A stretch of DNA of 64,000 nucleotides from Basidiobolus meristosporus CBS 931.73. Its lineage: Eukaryota; Basidiobolomycota; Basidiobolomycetes; Basidiobolales; Basidiobolaceae. The stretch covers positions 1 through 64,000 of the forward strand of contig MCFE01000211.1 in NCBI GenBank assembly GCA_002104905.1, written 5' to 3'. Below are positions 54,501 to 64,000 of the stretch, one piece after another. The notes beneath the pieces were generated by a model, which was given only the letters and a program-made list of their open reading frames with translations, ran no database searches and had not been told where the DNA came from. Position 1 is the first letter of the stretch. Each line of letters starts with the position of its first letter. A program made the position numbers and the translations under genes.

Positions 54501-55765
54501 GTCATGCAGTTTCATGGCCTCATCGAGAGAAGGAATTCTGATAGCATCATGTGAATGTTATGGTTACCGATCAGATAGTCTTTGGAGGTGTGAGAAATTT
54601 CTCTCTCTAAAAGGTAGTATTGCACCTACTCACCAACAAATCAGGATTCCAAGTGGATCAGGCCATCTCATAGCAGCTATTACCAACTTGCCCTAGTGCA
54701 GAAATTCTTCGCTTGCGGAGTCGATGTCACGTGCCCTATTACATCAACCCCATATACTGTTCATTGCAGCCTCTAATTTGGTCAGGTCGTTTGATTCCAC
54801 TCTTTAAAAATAGTCATTCAGCTGTGGATTGCTCCAGATTCAGCATCGAAAGCAATATACAGAGTAGATGGCGCTAATTGATTCAAAACCGCCGAACCCA
54901 ATCTAGGCATATGTCACGAACCCACATCAGCAGAGCAGTACTTGCGGATTTCTAGCCGGGTGTAACGGGTCGGAGAATCGATCTATCCCGCTAGGAAGCA
55001 GTGCATAGTACAGGCAACTAAAATGCTGAGTCTCGTTTGGCGACAGGGCAGTGAGGGCCCACTTAGGAAAGATGCTATGATTATCAGAGGGAATGTAAGT
55101 TGGTCGAAAAGGGCTCGAGATCATGCTGATTGAAAGCAAGCGGATGGTGAAACCTTTGGCTCTAGATCGGTTTCGCTCACCAAAATTCTCGAGATGGCGC
55201 ATGGATGGGAGCGAATCGAGGTGAAAACTGCTAGTCCTACACCGTGGGGCATTTGTCTAGAGCAAAGGAAGGAGTGCTAAGTGCTAAAACTATGGTTCTA
55301 TCACCCAGTGATACAAGCCAATCATGATTTGGTGGTATTCTGTACCATTGCGACAAGACAATAACTAAACCAACATTGGGGGTTTCCATCTCTCATTTGC
55401 TAGAATTGGCCCATTCTACTCCATTGGATCTTGGATCAATTACAGACTCAGGTCAAACAATCATCGAAAAAGGTTACCTGATCAGCAAAGGAGTCATCTC
55501 TTAATACAGCGCCATATATAGCAAAGTATCGTCAGCATTTTTTTCGAATAAGGGATCCTTCCGTCTCTGTTTGCAATGTCATTTGACAGGAAGTTTCATG
55601 AAGAGTAGGCCCGATTATGAATCTTCGATTACCTTCATATCTTTATTTTCCATGTTGGACCACAGTGTGCCAACGGTGAATCCGATTCCATCATATATAA
55701 ATAGTCTTAGCCAAGATGTCATGTATATTCACCGCCTACACTCAGCAACCTAAATCCTATATATC
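51537..55765. other. 4.2-kb gene-poor region
   Basis: AT-rich with frequent stops in all frames. The longest ORF (52624-52953) has no recognisable domain. A short imprecise repeat CCTTCAACAA(C/T)TA(G/A)CCCC occurs twice near 53216-53255. No transposon ends, tRNA or gene is supportable. Confidence 0.5.
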
Positions 55766-57112
55766 ATGGTCACCAAACAACCCGATCCGTATTTTGTTGA
55801 TTCGTCAATTTCCAACTTAAATATGTCATTTCCTCATAACGCTTACTCCGCCCATGCTCAGCAGTACCCGACAGAAGCTGCCAGCGACCCTCCTTACAAA
55901 TCTAGGAAGAAGAGACAACAAGTCAAAAATGCCTGTGGTAAGTGCACATCTCACCTTCCCACCTTTCCTGGTTGCTTTCCATATACACCCCCACGTGTTG
56001 CTCCTCCACCTCCTCGCCCGACCCCAATCCCTCCTGCCTCGAGGATGCTGAGTGTACGATTTGCCCATGTGTGCACCACACTATCCTCCTCAGCTATCCT
56101 CCGCATCCTCTCACCATCGTTGAGTGGGTCGGCAACACCACCACCACTAGCAGCAACCACCCCACCCCCAAACATGACATCAAGAGCATTGCACTAATTG
56201 AGCCTCCATTGTGCAGTCAACTGCCAGAAAGCCTGTAAGAAATGCAATGAAGGAAGGCCTTGCTCACGGTGTATCAAGTACGGGTTGACTGACACATGTG
56301 TCGACTCGCCACGCAAAGCCAGGAAGAAGGGAGTGAAGAGAGGCCCATACAAGCGCAGAAAGGCTTTGGGGAAAGGGATGGAAAACAAGGCCGGGAGACA
56401 GACAGGAGCAGTGATGGTCGATGCAAAGACCACTCCATTCACCCAAGCCCAGGTGAACATGGAGCCCAGCCAGGCATCAGGACTAGCACCAGCTCCCTAC
56501 TTCGCAAGACCATCAGCATTCTCACCAGTACCAAGTCAACCATTATTCGAACAGGCTAATCCGAGGATTTCTTCAGACAGCGAATACGAGCAAGTGGACA
56601 GTGTAGGGACTCTGATGAACCCGCAAAATCAAGAATTACAACGACCACAAGCTCGACGATTCTCTGTCGAACTTCCACTGCTATCCAAAGTGGATGTCAT
56701 GCCGCGCGCATCCTCAGTTGATCGTAACTACCACTCCGACTACCACCATGAGTTGCGACAGAACCAAAATTCGAGCGAATTGAGGAATATAAAGATGCTC
56801 ACCATCGAGCTACCAAGTATAGCCACCATTACCTCAAGAGTAAACCAACCTCCGACGCCTGTAGCAGTACTCCCACCACTGACGAATCTGGTGATGCAGG
56901 TTCGTGAACGAGAGGTGAAGGTGGAGGGAGGAGCACGTAGACGGTCAATCTCACCAAGTGAAAGTGAGAACTCGTTGCCAGCGTCGCCAATAGATCTAGG
57001 TTGGCAATTTCAACATGGTATGGAAATGCAAAGCCGCCTACCACCTATTAGCATTAAGTCTAGCGCTTTTCATCATCTAAAACCCTATCAAAATCGAAAC
57101 TTGATATCATGA
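55766..57112 (+). CDS. Zn2Cys6 transcription regulator, copy A
   Basis: Fungal binuclear zinc-cluster DNA-binding protein, 355 aa. Exons 55766-55937 and 56217-57112, joined by a 279-nt GTAAGT...GTGCAG intron that splits the second codon of the cluster. Joined cluster: KNACVNCQKACKKCNEGRPC then SRCIKYGLTDTC, giving Cx2C-x6-C-x5-Cx2C-x7-C, preceded by a basic KSRKKRQQV. It is followed by DSPRKARKKGVKRGPYKRRK, the basic tail of this subfamily. The rest is Ser/Pro/Gln-rich with PPTPVAVLPPLTN and RRSISPSESENSLPASPIDL, as in activation or regulatory regions. No middle homology region is visible. Convergent with copy B. Confidence 0.9.
55889..56225. repeat. left arm of the inverted duplication, intron-centred near-identity
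   Basis: The end of exon 1, the whole intron and the start of exon 2 of copy A match 59296-59636 in inverted orientation. I count about six substitutions and one 3-nt indel over the 280-nt intron, i.e. close to 98 per cent identity, higher than in the flanking exons. Confidence 0.85.
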
Positions 57113-58397
57113 CCACTTCACCCCTCTACGCAAACCTCGCTGTCATTGTACATAACGTTCAAATAATGTAGATTAATATGGCCTCCGTTAAATAAGGAAT
57201 TGTCCCAGGTGACTCATCTCTCAATCATGACTTCAATAGATCCTTCGAGATGAGGCAAATAACACTGGAGCTTAATAAAACTAGGTCCGTGATACAAATG
57301 ATCGTCCAAAGAATGCTTGAATTGTATGTAATCACATTTTCATTCTCTGGATTGTTGTACCCACGGGTTAGGAAACCTCCACTAGTCCTTTTTAACTCGG
57401 ATGAACTGGTGGGCCCCTTTACACTGAATAGGAAGCGCCTCATCATTCGCGCTGTCTTTGCATTGAGCCCGAAACGAAACAACAATGTAGCCATGGATAG
57501 TGCGGATTCACCACCGATCTTCATACTTTCGAATACATCTAAATGTTTATCGAGACTTGAGCAATCCACGACCTCCATGTATCATGATCTATATTAGGAT
57601 CCTCTCGCGAGTGCAAGATATGACGACTCATGCTCACCATGTGGTAAACTAAACATTTCCTAGCTGGGAGTTGGCTGATTTGTCAAGACCAAGTATCACT
57701 TGAGCGTGAGGTAGGCTGATTGGTCATCCATTTCGGAATGGTGTAATGATTACGCCGAGTTTTGCAAGTGGCCCGACATCATTTTTCGGGATTATACAAG
57801 CATGCGGAATGGTGGAAGTAATTGGCGGTGGATGGAGATGGAGTACGAACACCTGGTACTTTTTGGGTTGCTTCGCCAACACATGATGTGTGCTGAGATT
57901 AGTCTGTCATTGTTACTATGTAAACTGCGATTCCACTGCCATCCTCAATCTCTCGCTACACTGACAGATTTCAAGGAGTATCTGAAATCGTGAGTCTGCT
58001 ACAGGTCAGTTGATTTTATGCTGAGCTGGCTGACTTCCCGATTTGGCCACTTAGGAGGGTATTTCATCCAATAGGCAAGCGATAGCGGTAAATATCAGGA
58101 GATCGCTCATCCGTTAATCGCCATATTAAGTGCACAACTAGTGCATATTATCTAGGTTATCCTTCCATACAAATGGTAGAGGGATCTTTGATCGCATTTG
58201 AGGTGAATTTATTATTGTTACATTTCAATTGAAGCGCTACTAATACAATTACTGAAAATTTCTCGCTTAAATCAGCATGCGTAAGTATACATATAATACA
58301 ACTTTTGTGATTGCATCTGATCTGGCTATGAATACTATACCATATATATATATGTATATATACTTGCTTGTATTTCTACATAGAGATCTGCAGCATT
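57113..58397. other. spacer between convergent regulator genes
   Basis: 1.3 kb. Overlapping ORFs on both strands at 57225-57597 (115 and 117 codons) are unconvincing. AT dinucleotide repeats lie at 58336-58362. No gene supported. Confidence 0.45.
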
Positions 58398-59759
58398 TCA
58401 GACTCTATTGGTGAAGGGCGACTGATCAATAAAGAAGTCAAGTCCCATTTTGTTGAAACCGCCGTTCATGGCTGACGATGTACAGCTCCTGATAGGCGAA
58501 AAACGGTCCTGCATTGTCTCGTTGTGTTGAAATTGCCAGCCTAGATCTACTGGTGACGCTGGCAATGAATTTTCGCTTTCACTTGGTGAGATTGACCGTC
58601 TACGGCCTACCGCATCGGCCATTACATTTTCACTTGGCTTATCCATGTGAACCCCGCTAGCCGGAAGGATGTTTGTCAATGGTGGGAGTTGTGCTATAGG
58701 AGTTGGGGGCTGATTTACTCTTGCGGTAATGGTGGTGATACTCGGTAACTTCGGCAACTTGATGGTAAGCTCTCTTGTATTTCCTTCCCTTGTACTTTGG
58801 TTCTGTCGCAACTCATGGTGGTAGTCGGAGTGGTAGTTACGATCAACTGAGGATGCGCGCGGCATGACATCCACTTTGGATAGCAGTGGAAGTTGGACAG
58901 AGAAGCGTCGAGCTTGTGGTCGTTGTAATTCTTGATTTTGCGGGTTCATCAGAGCCTGTAGACTAGCCTGTTGGGACGCTGGCTTACTTGGCACTGGTGA
59001 GAATGCTGATGGTCTTGTGAAGTAGGGAGCTGGTGCTAGTCCTGATGCCTGGCTGGGCTCCATGTTCACCTGGGCTTGGGTGAATGGAGTGGTCTTTGCA
59101 TCGACCATCGCTGCTCCTGTCTGTCTCCCGGCTTTGTTTTCCATCCCTTTCCCCAAAGCCTTTCTGCGCTTGTATGGGCCTCTCTTCACTCCCTTCTTCC
59201 TGGCTTTGCGTGGCGAGTCGACACATGTGTCAGTCAACCCGTACTTGATACACCGTGAGCAAGGCCTTCCTTCATCGCATTTCTTACAGGCTTTCTGGCA
59301 GTTGACTACACAATGGAGGCTCAATTAGTGCAATGCTCTTGATGTCATGTTTGGAGGTGGGGTGGTTGCTGCTAGTGGTGGTGGTGGTATTCCCGACCCA
59401 CTCAACGATGGTGAGAGGATGCGGAGGATGGCCGAGGAGGATAGTGTGGTGCACACATGGGCAAATCGTACACTCAGCATCCTCGAGGCAGGAGGGATTG
59501 GGGTCGGGCGAGGAGGTGGAGGAGCAACACGTGGGGGTGTATATGGAAAGCAACCAGGAAAGGTGGGAAGGTGAGATGTGCACTTACCACAGGCATTTTT
59601 GACTTGTTGTCTCTTCTTCCTAGGTTTGTAAGGAGGATCAATAGCTGCTGCCTCCGCCATACGTTTTTCGGCTCTAGCCATGATTACATCTGAAGGCATG
59701 TACATTAAGTCTGATCCTGTAGAGTTTTGATAATGTCGACTCTCAATATAGCTATTCAT
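58398..59759 (-). CDS. Zn2Cys6 transcription regulator, copy B
   Basis: 359 aa. Exons 59759-59588 and 59305-58398, with a 282-nt intron almost identical to that of copy A. It has the same cluster with CDEGRPC in place of CNEGRPC and the same basic tail. Exon 2 shares long stretches with copy A (RRFSVQLPLLSKVDVMPRAS) but has its own insertions (ILPASGVHMDKPSENVM) and a different C-terminus. The first ~45 residues are unlike copy A until the DPPYKPRKKRQQV run. The start is placed at MNSYIES; an in-frame ATG 51 nt upstream exists. Both copies look functional. Confidence 0.9.
59296..59636. repeat. right arm of the inverted duplication
   Basis: Inverted partner of 55889-56225. The 3-nt indel is in an ACC run (three ACC in copy A, four in copy B). 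Confidence 0.85.
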
Positions 59760-60944
59760 TGTATCTGAAAATGTAGTAAAACTGATAATGAATGTATCGG
59801 GGATTCTCACCAGCTTTTATAAGAAAAACCTTTCGAAAGCGGATCAATTGACACTACTCCATCTCAATCATGAATAATGATTCAGCCATACCATCCATAT
59901 GACATCATGATTGAGATAATGTTGTGGTCGTATCCGAGCAGACTTGGATAGTAAGCCATATCGGATAAAAAGTGACGGCACATCACTATATATGGAGATT
60001 TTGGGGGAAAACCTAATTCGGCCTGTGATATAGCGTTTGGACCTAGCATGATGCCACTTGCGCACCCCGACTAATCCTTTTGTTGAATTCATAAGAAATG
60101 TTTAAAGGAATATACAGAGAAATCAAATCTACGCAACATTGAACAAGCGGATAATAAAAACAAGGCTATTACAGGTGAAATTTAGAACCAATAAAGGATC
60201 AGGAGAGATCAATTGGATGAACTTGAGATTTTCATCAACATTACAGTGAGCTTACTCATCCAGCTTGAAAAGGTTTCTGCAGTCTCATTGCTATGTAAGC
60301 AACGTGGTGACTCAAAAGTGGGATTATTTTAGTTAAACTAAAATGGGTTCCAGGAGTACACTAAAATATACAATGATGGCTTGATCACCCAACATCGGGA
60401 CCCTGACTTTGAAAACTTGGGAGTTACTGAAACCATAAAACTGATTACGAGATCTATTCTTTAGTGTTTATCTCACGTCTCCATCGGATACTATGATTGG
60501 CTTGACCGTCAGAAATCATAGCAAGTATAGCAAGGTAGTTGGGGTTACACTTGCACCAGTTTTACCTGAATATTGGTAGACATCGTTGTAGCTGGATAAT
60601 TGTAATGTCATTTACTTTTTCGGGGATCAATGATGACTGTGGATGTAAGAACACTGACAGGGCCAGAACTCTTTAAACCAACTGCTCAGGATAATAAACC
60701 ACTTCGATTAAATTTGCAATTTCAGTTAATCAGAATGAGGTGGCCTAGTCACATAAGGTTTGTTAAACACCTTTTCAATAATAGATTTAAGATTGCGCTA
60801 ATGTTGCTTAAATACTGTTGGCTTGTATATGCCTAGAATATACAAGTTGGATGGGTGACGTTTATCTCAGTTAATTTTGTCCTATTAATTTACCTTGAGT
60901 CGTTGAGCCTCGTCTTACTACAATTCCCAGAGGTCCATCTTTCT
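59760..60944. other. intergenic, no gene seen
   Basis: Divergent promoter region of regulator copy B and AP-3 delta. The 68-codon ORF at 60630-60836 has no recognisable features. Confidence 0.5.
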
Positions 60945-63900
60945 ATGTTCGAGAAAAACCTAACAGACTTAATTCGCGGCCTGCGAGCGAACAAAAAGAA
61001 TGAGGCCAAGTACATAGCCACGTGCATTGAAGAGATTCGCCGCGAGTTGAAAGGGAACGATCCCGATTTGAAGGCTATAGCAATCTCCAAATTGACTTAC
61101 GTTAGTATCTCGTATTTTGTAAGTATTCATGCACGTACCCCGGGAACCAACCATCTTTTCATGAAATAGCTGCAAATGCTGGGCTTCGACATGGGTTGGG
61201 CATCCTTTCAAGTGGTGGAGGTTATGGCGTCCCCAAAGTTCGTCAACAAGCGGATTGGCTATCTAGCTGCAGCACAGTCTTTTCGACAAGATACCGAAGT
61301 GCTCATGTTGACAACGAATCTTATCAAGAAAGTAGGTTGATGCTTATGTTTCACTTGCCTTCCGGATGCTAACTATCCCCTTTTTGGTACTTAGGACTTG
61401 GCTTCGTCAAATTACATAGAGGTTGGAATCACCATCGATGGCTTATCCCATATTTTAACACCGGATCTTGCGAGGGATTTGTCCTCGGATCTCATCTCTA
61501 TGCTAACACATTCTCGGCCTTATATCCGGAAAAAAGTCATTCTTGTGTTGTACAAAGTATTCTTGAAGTTTCCAGATGGCTTGAGATACAGTTTTCCACG
61601 GTTGAAGGAACGGCTTGATGACCCGGATCCATGTAAGGTGTATTCAGGAGTGCCCACAGACCTCAGTCGACTAAATTTTGATTGTTCTAGCTGTTGTATG
61701 CGCTTCAATCAATGTGATCTGCGAGTTGGCTCGAATGAATCCGAAAAACTATCTTTCGTTGGCGCCACAGTTGTTCAAGTTGCTAACCACATCGTCGAAT
61801 AATTGGATGCTGATCAAAATCATCAAGCTGGCAAGTGATACATGGCGTTTCCACCCCAGTTATCTATATTCATCTCTTACAACATTAGTTTGCTGCCCTA
61901 ACCCCGTTGGAGCCCAGGTTGGCAAAGAAACTGGTTGCGCCAATTAAATCTTTGATACAGACCACGCCGGCCATGTCATTGCTATACGAGTGTATACAAA
62001 CGGTCATTTCTGGAGGCATGCTCACCCTAAATTCCGAGTCTGGCGAGGCTAGTAGCGCCAGTGATGTTGCTCTTGCCGCATTATGCGCATCAAAGCTGAA
62101 GAAATTCCTGGAGGACCCAGATCAAAACTGTATGTAAGATACCAATGTTGGGGATCACACATAGCCTCTAACCATGATCCTCCGTTTTCCAGTGAAATAT
62201 GTTGGACTCCTGGCAATGGGAAAACTCCTGACTATCTATCCCAAAGCTGTCGTGGAGCATCGAGACCTTATCCTCAATTGTGTCGAGGATTCTGATATCA
62301 GTATACGCTTGAGAGCATTGGACCTTGTTGTTGGCATGGTAAAGTGGCTCAATACAGAATGACCGAAGCGTATCACGATTCTAACATCCGTTGCTGCAGA
62401 CGTCCAAGAAAACACTCATGGATATCGTCAAGAGATTGATGACTCAACTCATGCCTCCTCCTGTTCCAACTGCCGCCTTCCCCACTGCAACTGCTTTCCA
62501 GGACCCATCCTACCGACGAATCATTGTCGACCGCATTTTGTCGATCTGTTCTCATAATTCATACTCGAACATCACGAATTTCGGATGGTATATCGCGGTG
62601 TTGGTTGATTTGGTGTACATATCTGAAGTCAATGTCGGCTCCCAGCTGAGTGCGCAAATCGTTGATGTCGGAGTTAGAGTGAAGAGTGTTAGGCAATATT
62701 GCGTGAAGATGATGGTATGTACATTTGGGGATTCTTATCTCGTTCCACCATATTGACCGGCCAGTTCCACCCGATCTAGTCACGCCTTTTATCCGATATC
62801 GCTCTTGTCGAGTCCACAGGCCGACCAGAATCCAATTCTGACATTCTTTACGGCGCAGCCTGGATATGCGGCGAGTATTGCAAGTAGGTGGCATGCAAAC
62901 GATCCTAACCATTGGCTAGGCTCTAACTTCTCCGTAGTTATTTGTCTTCAATTCCCAATACGGTCAAGGCACTCTTAAGGCCCGAAGCCTTGAGATTAAC
63001 CCCTACTGTTCAGCAGATCTATCTACATAATGTAGTCAAGATATATGCTTACTGGAGCAGACAAATTGCTGAGGATTGGAGTCATGATTCATGGAAGGAG
63101 TTCCTTGACACCACTAACACCGCAATGGAGCTGGTGCAGCCATTCTGCCACAGCAATGACTTGGAAGTCCAAGAGAGAGTGAGTATTTCCAGATTAAATG
63201 GATGGGGTCACCCGTATTGATAATTGATATTTCCTTAGGCTTATGGTGCTAGAGAGATCTTCAGGATCGTTCACTCTAAAGTCGACACGTTTACTGAGAA
63301 TCCTTCTCCTATTCTTGTAAATCTCTCGGATCTATTTTTCTCGACGGAATTGAACCCTGTTGCCCCTAAGGCTCAGAGGAAGGTGCCCATCCCTGAAGGG
63401 CTTGATATTGATGAATGGATCAACGAGCCGATTCCTGAGAGTGACAGTGAGGAAGAGGTTGATGCATACGGGGACAACAGCTTCCTTGACGATCAGTACC
63501 CCAATTCTGACAGAAAGAAAGGAGAGCCAATCGCTGAAGATCCGGAGGTTCAAAAGAGGGTAAGGCCTTGTACACATCCAGCGAAAGAGTCGTTCTAATC
63601 ATCGTACTTTACTGCAGCGTCGTGCTCAACGCGCAGAAAAGTTGAAGAATGATCCATTCTACATCTCTACCGAAGCGAACTCCATTCCTTCTTCGCCAAT
63701 TTCGGAGATCGATGTTGATTCGATACCTATTGTTGAGCTCACCATTGACGAGAAGCCTAGCTTGAAAAGCGATCGATGTAAGTGTCGTCTCTACCTTTCG
63801 TGTAAGACCATGGAACTGATATGTCTATTAGTCAACAAAAAAGGAAAGAGGAAGTCTAAGAAGAAGGATCGCTCACCGTCCCCAGAGTTGGCCCCTATTG

Positions 63901-64000
63901 TTTTCCAACCTGAGGAGATGCCTGAAGATGCTATGGGCTCCGGAAGTGATGACGATTCTAAGCTAGCCAAACCCGTGGCCAAGGCTGGGCTTCTGGATCA
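60945..64000 (+). CDS. APL5: AP-3 adaptor complex delta subunit (5' part, runs off the window)
   Basis: Large subunit of the AP-3 coat that sorts cargo from Golgi/endosomes to the vacuole. At least 12 exons: 60945-61100, 61170-61331, 61395-61632, 61691-61830, 61889-62129, 62193-62338, 62400-62714, 62780-62883, 62938-63178, 63239-63559, 63618-63777 and 63832 onward; phases agree throughout. The trunk has MFEKNLTDLIRGLRANKKNE, YLAAAQSFRQDTEVLMLTTN, RPYIRKKVILVLYKVFLKFP, ELARMNPKNYLSLAPQLFKL, PLEPRLAKKLVAP, GLLAMGKLL and ILYGAAWICGEY. Then comes the hinge signature LNPVAPKAQRKVPIPEGLDI with DEWINEP, followed by an acidic/Lys-rich hinge, all as in animal AP3D1. The intron after 61830 starts GC, not GT. 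The ear domain would lie beyond base 64000. Confidence 0.96.

Noticed and set aside
57225-57597. Overlapping 115- and 117-codon ORFs on opposite strands between the Zn2Cys6 genes
   Set aside because: Neither has a recognisable domain or splice continuation; mutual antisense opening suggests chance.

Overview
The window is nuclear DNA of a fungus. Genes carry many short GT-AG introns (about 50-100 nt), often with a branch-like TACTAA-type box, and the conserved genes are typical eukaryotic or fungal ones: ORC3, ORC6, BET5/TRAPPC1, DPM2, SEC72, the citrate/oxoglutarate carrier YHM2, homoserine kinase THR1, ATP synthase gamma ATP3, two ECL1-family genes, a DUF1752/DUF3295 protein, Zn2Cys6 regulators and the AP-3 delta subunit. 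High intron density (at least 11 in AP-3 delta), F-box/LRR genes and Zn-cluster genes together suggest an early-diverging (zygomycete-grade) fungus. That placement is an inference and I cannot name a species.

Layout. 0.7-7.4 kb holds three predicted secreted enzymes: a very large, intronless, bacterial-looking multicopper oxidase with a frame break, a GDSL esterase and a class 3 lipase. 8.2-12.7 kb holds three housekeeping genes (ORC3, BET5, DPM2). 13.05-27.3 kb is the striking part: eight tandem, same-strand, single-exon copies of a gene for a secreted ~396-residue protein. Each has an Asp/Arg/Tyr-rich N-terminal half and three spaced copies of a Cys-(18-19 residues)-Cys module built around LLGI. 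Seven copies share a composite promoter element at fixed spacing from a TATA box; one copy is frameshifted. I do not recognise the family.

27.9-45.6 kb returns to mixed genes: an F-box/LRR protein, a signal-peptide-bearing kinase-like protein, SEC72, a two-TM protein, a PEHE-like chromatin protein, ORC6, YHM2, THR1, a second F-box/LRR gene and ATP3. 46.4-48.5 kb has two tandem ECL1-family genes. 50.4-51.5 kb has a DUF1752/DUF3295 protein. 51.5-55.8 kb is a gene-poor stretch. 55.8-59.8 kb is a convergent inverted pair of Zn2Cys6 regulator genes whose introns are almost identical. 60.9 kb to the end is the 5' part of AP-3 delta.

The housekeeping genes are functionally scattered. The coherent theme is the left half: secreted oxidase, esterase, lipase and the large secreted-protein array, which look like extracellular or cell-surface biology under coordinated control. 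Exon boundaries were worked out by hand from splice signals, frame and family alignment from memory. Where the summed exons give a clean reading frame this is stated in the entry.
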